In this document: positions 7,958-16,686 of the stretch, piece by piece
Position numbering within the stretch: the stretch's first letter is position 1
Layout: every line of letters begins with the position of its first letter
Source: Sphingomonas sp. PAMC 26605
GTDB lineage: Bacteria; Pseudomonadota; Alphaproteobacteria; Sphingomonadales; Sphingomonadaceae
DNA: 64,000 bases
Assembly: GCF_000241485.1 (NCBI RefSeq)
Contig: NZ_JH584241.1
Coordinates: 250,992 to 314,991, forward strand
Direction: 5' to 3'
Position numbers and translations under genes: made by a program
The notes under the pieces: generated by a model
What the model was told of the DNA's origin: nothing
The model's input: the letters and a program-made list of their open reading frames with translations, nothing else
Database searches by the model: none

Positions 7958-8113
7958 GACGCGCGCTATCGCGCCGCGGTCGAGTCGTTCCTGACCTCGC
8001 TCGACGCGCAGCGCACCGCTTATGGCGCGCGGCAGGATCTCGTCGCGACGCGGCTGGCGCACGCGACCAACCGCGTCACGCTGTACCGCGTGCTGGGGAG
8101 CGGGCTCGACTGA
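7952..8113 (+). pseudogene. C-terminal remnant of an RND-efflux outer-membrane factor (NodT/OprM family)
   Basis: The frame from about 7952 reads LSDARYRAAVESFLTSLDAQ, then RQDLVATRLAHATNRVTLYRVLG and a stop at 8113. The YRAGVxSFLTxLDAQRxxY...LVTLYRALGGG pattern is diagnostic of the final alpha-hairpin of NodT-family TolC-like channels. About 90 percent of the gene is missing, and upstream of the match the same frame is the antisense of the TetR remnant. The pair looks like what is left after one deletion removed the head of a divergent regulator, the fusion protein and pump genes, and most of the channel gene. Confidence 0.8.
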
Positions 8114-8203
8114 ACGGCGCGGCGGCGCAGGTGCGTGTGACGGGTGGCGCGTGCAATCGCCTGGTTGACATCGCGCCGCAAACCACAGAAATACGCGCCA
8201 GAC

Positions 8204-8277
8204 GCGGGTGTAGCTCAATGGTAGAGCTTTTGCTTCCCAAGCAAGTGACGAGGGTTCGATTCCCTTCACCCGCTCCA
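8204..8277 (+). tRNA. tRNA-Gly (anticodon CCC)
   Basis: The 74-base cloverleaf has acceptor stem GCGGGTG/CACCCGC, D arm GCTC...GAGC, anticodon CCC at 8236-8238 in loop TTCCCAA, T loop TTCGATT and an encoded CCA end. tRNA genes are frequent integration sites, but no integrase gene and no duplicated tRNA end were seen nearby. Confidence 0.95.
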
Positions 8278-8314
8278 CTTTCCGGCCTCAGAACATCCCC
8301 TAGAGCTTTGTAAA

Positions 8315-8337
8315 CCGCGGGAACCTGCGGTATTTTT
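8315..8337 (+). terminator. Terminator-like hairpin after tRNA-Gly
   Basis: CCGCGGG and CCTGCGG pair with one G:T across a very short loop and are followed by TATTTTT. The position 38 bases behind the tRNA fits transcription termination. Confidence 0.5.
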
Positions 8338-8481
8338 GGCGTTGGCCGGCTCACTGGATCGCGCAAGATTTCAGAAAGGCTCCCGCCAGTGGGGACCACC
8401 TCGCGAGAAAAGCGGGCCGAACGCAGCGATCGGCACGACCGACTGCCGCCCGAACAGCTGGAGCTGGTGGGTTAGGGAGCA

Positions 8482-10176
8482 TCAACCCGGACGCTCGGCA
8501 CAGGTCCGGTCATAAACCCACTGCACCCCTTCTACCCGACCACGATGCGGATCGAAGGTCACGTCGAACAGCTTGCCATTGCGCTTCAGCCTAAGCCGGA
8601 TCGGTTTTGCAATCTGGTTCGTATAGTCGTTCAGGTCGACGCCGCCTTCGACCACGTCGCCATTTCGAATGCCGGCGCGTCCGGCATTGGAGGCGCGATC
8701 GACCCCGCCAATCACCGCGCCTGCGGTCAAGTGTGTCGGTGACGAGAAACCGAGATCAAACAGCCCGATCGATACCGATTTCGAGACGAGGCAGCGACCA
8801 AAGGCGCCCTTGGCAGGCCTGATCACATCGCCTCGCATCATGTTCTGCCAATCCGCCACTGCCCACTCGCCAGCACGTTCGCGCAGAATCTGTTGCCAAG
8901 CGGCCGCCGTCGCCGGCGTACCGGCGCGCGTACGAGCGACCATGACCTTGACCAAGTCGGTCACAGTCCCGAGTTTGCGGTCTCGAAGCTTGGCGTCCAG
9001 GTCAGCGAAGTATAGGTCTCCGCGCCGGTACAGCAGGCTCCAGCTGTTTTGACCGGCGTACATCGTTTCCGCCGCCATCTTGTTTGGCAGATTGCGATCG
9101 ACGTTTGAGTAATATCCTATTGCCTCCTCGTTGATAAGGCGGAGATAGGCCACGTCGTCGTACAATCCGGCTTCATGCGGTACGGTGATGCTCAGATAAT
9201 TCGCGATGCCCTCGGTGTACCAGTTTCCTTCTTCACCGGGCTCGCCGGTCATCGCGCCGACGAGCGAATGGACCATCTCGTGCGCCACGAGTTGATGGAG
9301 TTTCGCGGCGGCAGGATCGCTTCCGAGCGGCAGGTAGAGCATATAGCCGCCTTCGTCCGCGCGGCCGCTCATCGTCGCGCCGCCGTCGTAAGAGCGAATG
9401 AGCAGATTATAAGCGGTTCGGGGCTGGCCGAGCGTGCGCCGCTCCGCCTCATACGCGCGTTTCGGCCAGGACGCGGCCCCGGGCAGTTTCGCCGCGGATT
9501 CGCCAAGTGCCGCCGCAACGAACCCGTCAGGCGCGCTCGATGCTGGCCAACGCGCCACGGGGCCGCTGAGAAACAGCGTGTTGCGCAGGGCCTCCGGCGA
9601 TCCGGTCCAGGCCACGTCGCCGATGCCGCGTGTCGACACCGCCGACTGGCCGGCGGGCAGTCGCCAGTGCAATTTTACGTCGAGATCCGCCACACCCGCC
9701 GGAAGCAGCAGGAAGCCCGAGAACGCGCCGGAGAGACCGCCGCCAACAGCTTGAAGGTCCTGCTGAGGCCCGCGTTTCGGCGGCTTCGAGAGCGCGACCG
9801 GCATCGTGTAGGAGACCGACACCGTGCCCGACGTGGCGCGGCCGGCCTGCCAGCGCAGAAAGGTCGCTCCATTGCCGCCGCCGGCTTTTGCCTGCGCGTT
9901 CATCGTCACGGTCCCGACGGCATCCCGCACGATGAGATCCGAAACCTGGTCGCGGATACGCTGCAGCCCCGGTTCTAATGTATCGAGTTCGAGTATCAGA
10001 GGTTGCGAACTCGACCGGGACGGCAATTGATACGCGACCTGCATGGCGATCGGCATCCGCTTGGCATCGAGCACGGGCGCCAGCGTCATGAGGACTTTCT
10101 GCGATCCGCCGTCCGTATCTGCGTTGGAAGCCGAGGGGATAAGGGCTATTGCCGCAAGAAAAAATGGTTTGCTCAC
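8482..10176 (-). CDS. Secreted M61-like metallopeptidase with PDZ domain
   Basis: This is a predicted periplasmic or secreted zinc peptidase of about 564 residues. The GTG at 10176 is chosen over an upstream in-frame start because AAGGA precedes it and a short signal peptide (FFLAAIALIPSASNA) follows. HEMVH at about residues 299-303 and a glutamate in NWYTEG 19 residues later form a gluzincin zinc site. A central beta-rich region precedes it. A PDZ-like segment (AGRAGIRNGDVVEGGVDLND) closes the protein, the arrangement of M61 glycyl-aminopeptidase-type enzymes. It has no partner gene: the tRNA lies downstream and decayed DNA upstream. The substrate is unknown. Confidence 0.8.
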   Translation of the reverse strand: MSKPFFLAAIALIPSASNADTDGGSQKVLMTLAPVLDAKRMPIAMQVAYQLPSRSSSQPLILELDTLEPGLQRIRDQVSDLIVRDAVGTVTMNAQAKAGGGNGATFLRWQAGRATSGTVSVSYTMPVALSKPPKRGPQQDLQAVGGGLSGAFSGFLLLPAGVADLDVKLHWRLPAGQSAVSTRGIGDVAWTGSPEALRNTLFLSGPVARWPASSAPDGFVAAALGESAAKLPGAASWPKRAYEAERRTLGQPRTAYNLLIRSYDGGATMSGRADEGGYMLYLPLGSDPAAAKLHQLVAHEMVHSLVGAMTGEPGEEGNWYTEGIANYLSITVPHEAGLYDDVAYLRLINEEAIGYYSNVDRNLPNKMAAETMYAGQNSWSLLYRRGDLYFADLDAKLRDRKLGTVTDLVKVMVARTRAGTPATAAAWQQILRERAGEWAVADWQNMMRGDVIRPAKGAFGRCLVSKSVSIGLFDLGFSSPTHLTAGAVIGGVDRASNAGRAGIRNGDVVEGGVDLNDYTNQIAKPIRLRLKRNGKLFDVTFDPHRGRVEGVQWVYDRTCAERPG

Positions 10177-10390
10177 AATACTATCCTTACTGGATGGGGG
10201 CGCCGTGCTCGACACAGCCGTTGTTGGCACCGTTGGAATCAATGAGGTCGCCGGATGGCACATCGATGCTCCGGCAACGATAACGCGGCCGCTGGCAGCG
10301 CTGTCCGTCAGCGTGTCACGGGGTCAGGTCGCGGATCGATTGCTGGGACCGTCGAGCGAGGGTGCCTTCTGTTGTTGCTCGCGCCTGCCG

Positions 10391-10606
10391 CTATCGCAGC
10401 GCTTCGCCCATCTCAATAAGGTGGCCATCGGGGTCCCGTATATAGCAGCGTGTCGCGGCATCGTGGATCTTCGGCTCGGGAGGAACTCCGCGCCCAGTCT
10501 CTTTCAGCGTGGGTAGCACTCTGCGATGTTCGCGACGCAGATACCCCTTATCGTGCAAGACGTGCCGTGCGGCATCCGGCGCCGAAGGCGTTCCTCTCGC
10601 CGCCAT
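10391..10606 (-). pseudogene. C-terminal fragment of a VOC/glyoxalase-family protein
   Basis: The end of this 71-codon frame reads TRCYIRDPDGHLIEMGEA, which matches the terminal beta strand of vicinal-oxygen-chelate proteins (CYxRDPDGxLIEVG), including the metal-ligand glutamate. The preceding PPEPKIHD also fits. The remaining ~80 residues expected upstream are absent, so this is a relic. It lies in decayed sequence between the M61-like peptidase and the GH78 gene. Confidence 0.55.
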
Positions 10607-10929
10607 TGCTTCGCGACGCGATCGCCAGGTTCCTTAGGCAAGCCGTGGAAGCTGCGACCGAGGAAGGGTCCGTCCCGGGCGTGATGGTGTGCGTCGCGCC
10701 ACTCGTTGAAGACGCTGAGGTCGGGCAGTCCTAAAGGACGACGCTGCTGGCGGCCTGGCGTTCGTGGAACGCCGTTTCTGCGACGGGATCAGCGCGGCTG
10801 AATTCCCGTTTGACTTTCCTGTCCCCACGTGACGCCGAGGCTTGAGAAACTCGCTGGAGAAGGAACAATCCGCCATCGACGCGGCCGGGTGGCGCTTGCG
10901 CATGTCCAAGCCGCTTGCGCCGCGTCAGT
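10607..10929. other. Stretch with no recognisable gene
   Basis: No frame on either strand reads as a complete protein. A faint serine-hydrolase-like stretch on the plus strand (about 10630-10730) is too short and isolated to call. The stretch looks like decayed coding DNA. Confidence 0.4.
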
Positions 10930-13900
10930 TCAAAGACGGCGGCCTAAGTCGAACCGATAGGTTCCCGCCCCCACATCGAGCACGACGCCCTTCTCACCGG
11001 GCAGCTGCCGAAAATCCTTCGACGAGATCGGGCGACCGGATTCGCGGACTTCGCTGATCGAGGCGGCGGGTAGGCACAGCTCGCAGCGACTGTTGGGCGG
11101 AATGCCGATTTCGAGCGAAAACGCCCCGGACGACGATCGCTCCCACCGGGTCGTGATCGTACCCGCCTGGCTGTCGTACCGCCCGCCCGCCTTGGCCATC
11201 CGCCGGTCGTAGACGGGATCGAACCGGAAGCGGCTGAAGCCGGGCGCGGTCTGGCTGATGCCGGCGAGGCGGCGGAACATGAACCCGGCAACCGCGCCGA
11301 GCGCATAATGGTTGAACGAGTTCATCACCCGGCTTCCGACGTCGCCGTTCCAGCGCTCCCAGATGGTCGTGGCATTATCTGCGATCATATAGCCCCAGGA
11401 CGGATAGGCAGTCCGCAGCAGAAGGTCGTAGACAAGTTCGTCATGGCCCGCTTCGGCCAGCACATCGAGGCTGTAGGGCGTTCCGAGAAAGCCGGTCGAC
11501 AGCAGCTTGCCGCGCCGGACGATGTCCGCGACCAACCGGTCCGCCGCAACCGTGCGGAGCGCCGCGGGAAGGATGTCGAAGTGCAGCGCCAGGATGTAGC
11601 TCGTCTGCGAATCGTTGCCGACCCCGCCATCGGCCCGCACATAGGCGCGGTTGAAGGCAGCGACGATCGTCTCGGACATCGCCCGATAGCGCCGGGCGTC
11701 GGCGGTACGCCCCGTCGCCTGCGCCATGTCGGCCATCGCGTCGGCCACCCCCTTCCACATCGCTGTGCCGATGAGGTCCTTGGGCGTGGTCGGATCGCCG
11801 GGCTCCTTGCCGTCGAGCGACAGCCAGTCGCCGAAATCATTTCCGCGCTTGTTCTGCCAGAGAAAGTTCGGGTTCGATGCGCGAAGCGAGTCCACGAACC
11901 GGTCCATCGCCTGCCAATGCTCGTCGATGACCGTGGTGTCGCCGTAATGCTGCCAGCTCGTCCACGGCACGAAAACACCCGCGTCGCCCCAGCCCGGCGA
12001 CGAGCCCGGCGGCGTGAAATGCTCGCGATCGCCGTTCGGCGCGATGTCCGGGAACGACCCGTCCTCGCGCTGCGCTTCGCGCATCGTCAGCATGAATTTG
12101 CGCGTGAACGCGGCCGCATCCATGTTGAAGCATGCGGTGTCCCAGAACACATGCGCGTCGCCCGTCCAGCCCAGCCGCTCGTCGCGCTGCGGGCAGTCCG
12201 TCGGGGTCCCGAAGAAATTCGAGCGCTGGCTCCACAGGCCGTTCTGCCACATGCGCTGCGGCACATATTGCCCCAGCGTCAGCTCGCCGGTCTCGGTCAG
12301 GCTGGAATGAACCACGACGCCATCGATCGCATCGGCGACCAGCCCCCCCGGCAGACCCTCGATCTGGACATAGCGAAATCCGTGATAGGTGAAGGTCGGT
12401 TCGAACTGCTCGCCGGCGGGATCGCCGCGCAGGACATAGCTGTCGGTGGCCCGCGCCGCGCGCAGGTTCGATTGATCGACGGCCCCCTTCGCGCCCAGCA
12501 ATTCGGCGAAGCGGAGCGTAACGCGCCGACCGGCCGCGCCCTTGACGCGCAGCCGCACCCAGCCCGCAAAATTCTGCCCGAAATCGACAACGACGCTCCC
12601 GTCGGGCCTGCTTGCAAGCGATTTAGGTTTCAGGACCTGCGTCGGCCGGATCGGCGGGAGCGAACCGCCGAGCAGCGCGACCGACGGCGTATCGATCGGA
12701 TGCGCCGGCTCCCACCGCGCGCGCGGCGGCGCGAAATCGGCGCGCGACCAGTCCGGCTGGTTCAAGCGTGCGTCGACGTCCTCGCCGTCGTAGATCTCGC
12801 TCGAGGTGATCGCAGCGCGTGAGAGCGACCATTTATCGTCCGTCGTGACGACCTCCTTGCCGCCATCCTCATATTCCAGTTCGAGCTGCGCGCGCAGACG
12901 CAGAGGCGCGCTTCCGAATCCGTATCGACCCGCAGGCGCCATGTAGCTGCCATACCAACCGTCACCGACGATTGCGCCGAGCAGGTTCGCACCCGGCTTG
13001 ACCATCTTCGTGACGTCATAGGCGCGGTAAAGGACGTGCTGTCGGAAATCGGTCCATTCGGGGGTCATCTGCTGCTCGCCGACGCGAACGCCATTGAGCA
13101 TCGGCACATAGGCACCGAGCGCCGTCATGTAGAGACGTGCGGACCGTACCGCGCGACGTGCGTCGAAGGAACGGCGCAACAGGAAGGCGCCTTCGCCAGG
13201 GAACGGCGCATCGTCGCCGTCCGCCCGCAGCGCATCCCACGACCGGTCGTCGAAGGCCGGGGCGCTCCACGACGCGGGGCGCCCCACCGCCGAACGCGCT
13301 GCGTCACCCTGGAAATATGCGACACGGCCCGACGCATATCGCACACGAACCAATAGCGCACATCGTGCCGGTCTCGCATCCGACGCTGCGCCTGCCTCGC
13401 CCGGTACGTAAACGGCCAGGACGCGGCGGCCTTTGGCGAGCGGGGTCAGCGTCCGATAGGGCGGTGGCGGTCCGAATGCGTCGTGGTCGCGCGGCGGCAA
13501 CGCTACGGATTTCCCGTCGAGCACCATCTCGGCCTGTCGACCGGCGACCAGGAATATGGTCGCTTCGGCGGACTCCGGCAGATCCATCACAAGCCTGTAG
13601 GACCGCCCGTCCCGCGCGGCGTCCGCATGCGCGGGGGCGGTCAGATATTTCAGGCCGGCCAGGCGGTCGTCCCGCATCGTTGCGGTCTCCGCGCCGATCC
13701 AGGGCCCGGTCCAGTCGCTCGCGTCGAGCAGCCCCATGGTCCAGGTACCGACCCCGCTCTTCGCACGGACGCCAAGATCGTCCCAAATCTCGACGGTCCA
13801 GAAACAGCGCATGCGTGACGCCAGCGGCGTTCCTGCATATCGGACATCGAAACTCGCATCGCTCTCGACGCGACCGCTATCCCATAGATCGTGCTGACCG

Positions 13901-14151
13901 GCCGCGGCGCGGTCGCGGCTCGTCGCCACGCCCACCCTGTAGGCCTTTTGCGCGACCCCGCGCCGATCCGATCGCAAATGCCAGGACAGGCGGACGTTGG
14001 CGGAATGCAGGTTCGCCGGTTCAACGAGATTGTCGGCCTGGAGCCCCTCGACATGCAGCGGAAGCGTGGTCGCCGCAGAGAGCCGGGTGCCCACCAGCGT
14101 CGCGCTGCCCGACGTGAGGATGAAGCCGCGCCGCGATATCGTGTGTCCCAC
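10930..14151 (-). CDS. Alpha-L-rhamnosidase, GH78
   Basis: This secreted or periplasmic enzyme of 1073 residues releases terminal L-rhamnose from glycosides and polysaccharides. A Tat-type signal opens it (SRRGFILTSGSATLVG). Next come the N-terminal beta domains, including the PELLGARMNGxxVG-like GAYVPMLNGVRVGEQQMTP, then the (alpha/alpha)6 barrel with TDCPQRDERLGWTGDA near residues 650-665, which carries the conserved acidic residues of GH78. A C-terminal beta domain follows. It is transcribed leftward behind the decayed lactate dehydrogenase gene and the rhamnose dehydrogenase gene, and supplies rhamnose to the pathway encoded next door. No GH106-type features are present. Confidence 0.93.
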   Translation of the reverse strand: MGHTISRRGFILTSGSATLVGTRLSAATTLPLHVEGLQADNLVEPANLHSANVRLSWHLRSDRRGVAQKAYRVGVATSRDRAAAGQHDLWDSGRVESDASFDVRYAGTPLASRMRCFWTVEIWDDLGVRAKSGVGTWTMGLLDASDWTGPWIGAETATMRDDRLAGLKYLTAPAHADAARDGRSYRLVMDLPESAEATIFLVAGRQAEMVLDGKSVALPPRDHDAFGPPPPYRTLTPLAKGRRVLAVYVPGEAGAASDARPARCALLVRVRYASGRVAYFQGDAARSAVGRPASWSAPAFDDRSWDALRADGDDAPFPGEGAFLLRRSFDARRAVRSARLYMTALGAYVPMLNGVRVGEQQMTPEWTDFRQHVLYRAYDVTKMVKPGANLLGAIVGDGWYGSYMAPAGRYGFGSAPLRLRAQLELEYEDGGKEVVTTDDKWSLSRAAITSSEIYDGEDVDARLNQPDWSRADFAPPRARWEPAHPIDTPSVALLGGSLPPIRPTQVLKPKSLASRPDGSVVVDFGQNFAGWVRLRVKGAAGRRVTLRFAELLGAKGAVDQSNLRAARATDSYVLRGDPAGEQFEPTFTYHGFRYVQIEGLPGGLVADAIDGVVVHSSLTETGELTLGQYVPQRMWQNGLWSQRSNFFGTPTDCPQRDERLGWTGDAHVFWDTACFNMDAAAFTRKFMLTMREAQREDGSFPDIAPNGDREHFTPPGSSPGWGDAGVFVPWTSWQHYGDTTVIDEHWQAMDRFVDSLRASNPNFLWQNKRGNDFGDWLSLDGKEPGDPTTPKDLIGTAMWKGVADAMADMAQATGRTADARRYRAMSETIVAAFNRAYVRADGGVGNDSQTSYILALHFDILPAALRTVAADRLVADIVRRGKLLSTGFLGTPYSLDVLAEAGHDELVYDLLLRTAYPSWGYMIADNATTIWERWNGDVGSRVMNSFNHYALGAVAGFMFRRLAGISQTAPGFSRFRFDPVYDRRMAKAGGRYDSQAGTITTRWERSSSGAFSLEIGIPPNSRCELCLPAASISEVRESGRPISSKDFRQLPGEKGVVLDVGAGTYRFDLGRRL

Positions 14152-14239
14152 GTCATTCTCTCCCCTGCCCCTGGAACAGGGCTTGACGCATCGTGCTAGA
14201 CTCGCAGCTAAGTGTCAATAAGCAGGACAGATTACCGTA

Positions 14240-14670
14240 TTATGGGACATCTCCCGACGCACGGATCGAGCGATCGATCGAGGCGCTGGTCGTCCGAGAC
14301 GTCAGCGCCATTGCAGCGCGCATCTCGGCTTCGATGAGCTGCAGCATATGCGTGAAGCCCGTCTTCCCGGCCGCGGCGAGCGCGTAGACCCGCGCACGAC
14401 CGAGCGGTACGCCTTTCGCCCCGAACGCGAGCATCCGCACGGCATTGAGCCCGAGCGCACGTCGCCATCGGCGAGTACGTCAACCGGTCGCCGACCGCCT
14501 CCGCGATCGGCGACAGCGCGCGCGGTCGAGGGGACACCATCGAGTTGGCACCCGCCATGGTTCGAGACGATGATCCCGTCGGCGCGGATGAAATCGAGGT
14601 TGCGCCAGTCGACCGTGGGATCGCGGCAGCCGTCGCCGCGCGAGCCCGCGATAGTCGAGAGCGGATGCCG
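14240..14670 (-). pseudogene. lldD: Remnant of FMN-dependent L-lactate dehydrogenase
   Basis: Three frames must be joined to read it: DPTVDWRNLDFIR, then ADGIIVSNHGGCQLDGVPST, then [24 protein letters not shown] and [20 protein letters not shown] through EMRAAMALT. This is the C-terminal half of the alpha-hydroxyacid oxidase family, with the SNHGGxQLDGVPS FMN/substrate loop. About 30 residues between DFIR and ADGII are missing, as is the whole N-terminal half. Several frameshifts make an error-only explanation unlikely. In the oxidative rhamnose pathway one end product is L-lactate, so an intact copy here would have consumed it. Confidence 0.75.
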
Positions 14671-14673
14671 CCT

Positions 14674-15435
14674 TCATTGCAGGTTGACAAACATGCCGCC
14701 GTCGACGAGCAGCGCCGCGCCGGTGACGTAGGCGGCGAGATCGGAAGCAAGGAACACGATCGGTCCCGCCAGGTCCTCGGCCGCGCCGAGCCGACCGAGC
14801 GGGATGCGCCCCGCCATATAGGCGCGCTTGGCGGGATCGGCGAGATCCTCCTTGTTGATGTCTGTCAGGATCGTGCCGGGCAGCACCGAGTTGCACCGGA
14901 TGCCGTGCTTGCCGAGCGCGATCGCGGCGGACTGCATCAGCGAATGCACCCCCGCCTTGGTCGGCGTGTAATGCGTCTGGAACTCGCCGCCGACGAGCGC
15001 GGAGATCGACGACACGGCGACGATCGCGCCGCCGTGGCCCTGCTTCACCATCTGGTTGGCGGCGGCCTGCACCATGTAATAGGCGCCGTGGAGATTGACC
15101 TTCATCGTACGTTCGAACGTCTCTTCGGGCATGTCGAGAAAGGCGTGGAACGGGCAGATGCCGGCATTGTTGACGAACACGTCGACGCGACCGAGCGCCG
15201 CGACCGCCTTCGCGACGAATTCAACCGCGGTCGAGCGTTCGGCGACGTCGCCCTTCAGCGCGAACGCGCGACGCCCCATCGCCGCGATCTCGGCGACGCA
15301 GCTGTCGGCGCCCGCATCGTCTGAATTATAGTTGATCGCGACGTCGGCGCCGTGACGCGCGGCACCGATCGCAGCGGCGCGGCCTATGCCCGCCGATGCA
15401 CCGGTGACCAGAACGACTTTACCTTCGAGCAGCAC
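14674..15435 (-). CDS. L-rhamnose 1-dehydrogenase (SDR family), LRA1-type
   Basis: This cytosolic short-chain dehydrogenase of 253 residues is predicted to oxidise L-rhamnose to L-rhamnono-lactone, the first oxidative step. The TGASAGIG cofactor motif is at residues 11-18, NNAG near 89-92, and the catalytic set is S143, Y156, K160. The MLLEGKVVLVTGAS start and the INYNSDDAGAD stretch after strand 2 resemble bacterial L-rhamnose dehydrogenases, and the context supports that over a generic SDR. The start is a GTG behind AAAGGGGA. It lies 18 bases downstream of the IclR gene and is probably in its operon, with the broken lldD next. Confidence 0.8.
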   Translation of the reverse strand: MLLEGKVVLVTGASAGIGRAAAIGAARHGADVAINYNSDDAGADSCVAEIAAMGRRAFALKGDVAERSTAVEFVAKAVAALGRVDVFVNNAGICPFHAFLDMPEETFERTMKVNLHGAYYMVQAAANQMVKQGHGGAIVAVSSISALVGGEFQTHYTPTKAGVHSLMQSAAIALGKHGIRCNSVLPGTILTDINKEDLADPAKRAYMAGRIPLGRLGAAEDLAGPIVFLASDLAAYVTGAALLVDGGMFVNLQ

Positions 15436-15453
15436 GACATCCCCTTTGCTATT

Positions 15454-16269
15454 TCATGTATCCGCCACCCATCCCAGATCGCGGCTGATCGCCTGCGCGG
15501 CATGGCGGACCTCGTCGGACAGCGTGGCCATCCGGGCATTGCTCATATATTGCGCGGCGCTCGACACGCTGATCGCGCCGACGATCTTGCCGCCCGCCCC
15601 GCGCACCGGGGCGGCCACGCAGCGGATCTGGTCCTCGTTCTCCTCGAGATCGAAGGCGCGGCCTTCGGCCACATATTCCGCCATGCGCGCATGCCAGATC
15701 GAAGAGTCGGCCTTCGGCACGCCGGCTGCCTGGTCAGCCTCGAACCGCTCGGACCAATATGCGGGCGGGTGGTCGAGCATCAGCGCCTTGCCGAGCCCGG
15801 TCGAGGTCAATGGCTGGCGATCACCGACGCGGCTGGAAATGTTGATCCGCCGCCGCCCCGGCATCTTGTCGAGATACAACGCATGGTCGCCGTCGAGCAC
15901 GCCCAGATGCACCGTGTCCTCGGTCGATGCGGCCAGCGATTCGAGATGCGGCCGCGCGACCTGGATCAGATCGGCCTGCGCCTGTGCGAGAAAGCCGAGT
16001 TCGAGCAGCTTGGGCCCGAGCCGATATCCTGAGCGCGGCGTAAAGGCGAGATAGCCGCGATCGACGAGCGCCGACACCAGCCGGTGCGTCGTGCTCTTGG
16101 TCAGGTCCAGCTTCTGCGAGAGTTCGCCCAGCGTCTGCATTTCGTGCGCGACGCATTCGATCAGATCGAGACCGCGCATGAGCGTCTGGCTGCCCGCACC
16201 GACCGCGCTGGCAGGTTCGGCCGCGTCGGCCGGCGCATACGCTGGCTTAGGGGTTGCGGTTGACGCCAT
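15454..16269 (-). CDS. IclR-family regulator of the rhamnose genes
   Basis: This 271-residue DNA-binding protein has an N-terminal winged helix (LGELSQKLDLTKSTTHRLVS) and a C-terminal GAF-like effector domain (SRVGDRQPLTSTGLGKALML through AISVSSAAQYM). The ATG at 16269 is preferred because AAGGAG lies eight bases ahead; an in-frame GTG three codons upstream lacks one. It is divergent from the former rhamnonate dehydratase gene and upstream of rhamnose dehydrogenase, the usual place for the local regulator. The CCATAATGTGGAA site just upstream suggests autoregulation. The effector is presumably a pathway intermediate. Confidence 0.85.
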   Translation of the reverse strand: MASTATPKPAYAPADAAEPASAVGAGSQTLMRGLDLIECVAHEMQTLGELSQKLDLTKSTTHRLVSALVDRGYLAFTPRSGYRLGPKLLELGFLAQAQADLIQVARPHLESLAASTEDTVHLGVLDGDHALYLDKMPGRRRINISSRVGDRQPLTSTGLGKALMLDHPPAYWSERFEADQAAGVPKADSSIWHARMAEYVAEGRAFDLEENEDQIRCVAAPVRGAGGKIVGAISVSSAAQYMSNARMATLSDEVRHAAQAISRDLGWVADT

Positions 16270-16292
16270 CTGTTCCACTCCTTAAAACAAAC

Positions 16293-16305
16293 TTCCACAT
16301 TATGG
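16293..16305. promoter_or_regulatory. Candidate IclR operator
   Basis: TTCCACATTATGG (CCATAATGTGGAA on the other strand) lies in the 95-base divergent gap between the IclR gene and the rhamnonate dehydratase remnant. Nearly the same 13-mer occurs at 28788-28800, with a variant at 28808-28820, ahead of the receptor operon more than 12 kb away. Confidence 0.55.
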
Positions 16306-16364
16306 CAAGACTCGCCCGCCCGGCGCGGCGCGACGAAGATCGTATCTTAAGGGATGGAAGCGGT

Positions 16365-16676
16365 ATGGCGCTACCGAAGATCACAGATATCCGCGCCTCG
16401 TCGTCCGCAGCGGGGGCGCCGATTATCATGACCAGGGCGCCGGCCACTGGATCGACGACCACATCGCGACCCCGATTCACGCGCCACAATTCGCCGTTCG
16501 CCGAGTTCCTGATGATGCACCCCGGCGCGACCGAGGTCGTGCCGATGTTCGCGGCGCAAATGCTCGGCGAGCCGGTCCCCGTGAACGGCCGAATGCGCGC
16601 CAGCGCGCTCGACACGCCGGGCTTCGGCGTCGAGCTCGATCGCGACGTCGTGCTCCACCGCCCCTATATGCACTGA
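16365..16676 (+). pseudogene. Internally deleted L-rhamnonate dehydratase (enolase superfamily), LRA3-type
   Basis: The ATG-started frame opens [11 protein letters not shown], the normal N-terminus. A frameshift follows and the next frame reads [18 protein letters not shown] and IDDHIATPI. Near 16490 the sequence jumps to the C-terminus, [20 protein letters not shown] through [12 protein letters not shown] and [11 protein letters not shown]. About 300 residues carrying the metal ligands and catalytic lysine/histidine are missing. The residual frame stays open by chance for 103 codons, so automated annotation may call it a real gene. The intact enzyme would convert L-rhamnonate to 2-keto-3-deoxy-L-rhamnonate, the central step of this locus. 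Confidence 0.88.
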
Positions 16677-16686
16677 GGATCATTCG

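Noticed and set aside
7586..8278. Minus-strand frame beginning MERVKGIEPSSLAWEAKALP
   Set aside because: Its first part is simply tRNA-Gly read on the wrong strand, a well-known false gene. The rest is in the wrong frame of the TetR remnant.
8204..8400. tRNA-Gly as an active integration site
   Set aside because: No integrase gene and no second copy of the tRNA 3' end were found in the window, so an attachment site cannot be supported.
10590..10736. Serine beta-lactamase-like N-terminus on the plus strand (FLRQAVEAATEEGSVPGVMV)
   Set aside because: There is only one helix-strand resemblance, then a stop with no SxxK motif. It overlaps the decayed region and could be chance.
14152..14239. IclR-type operator upstream of the GH78 gene
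   Set aside because: The spacer contains only a partial resemblance (CCATAATA). The GTGGAA half is missing, so no site is called.
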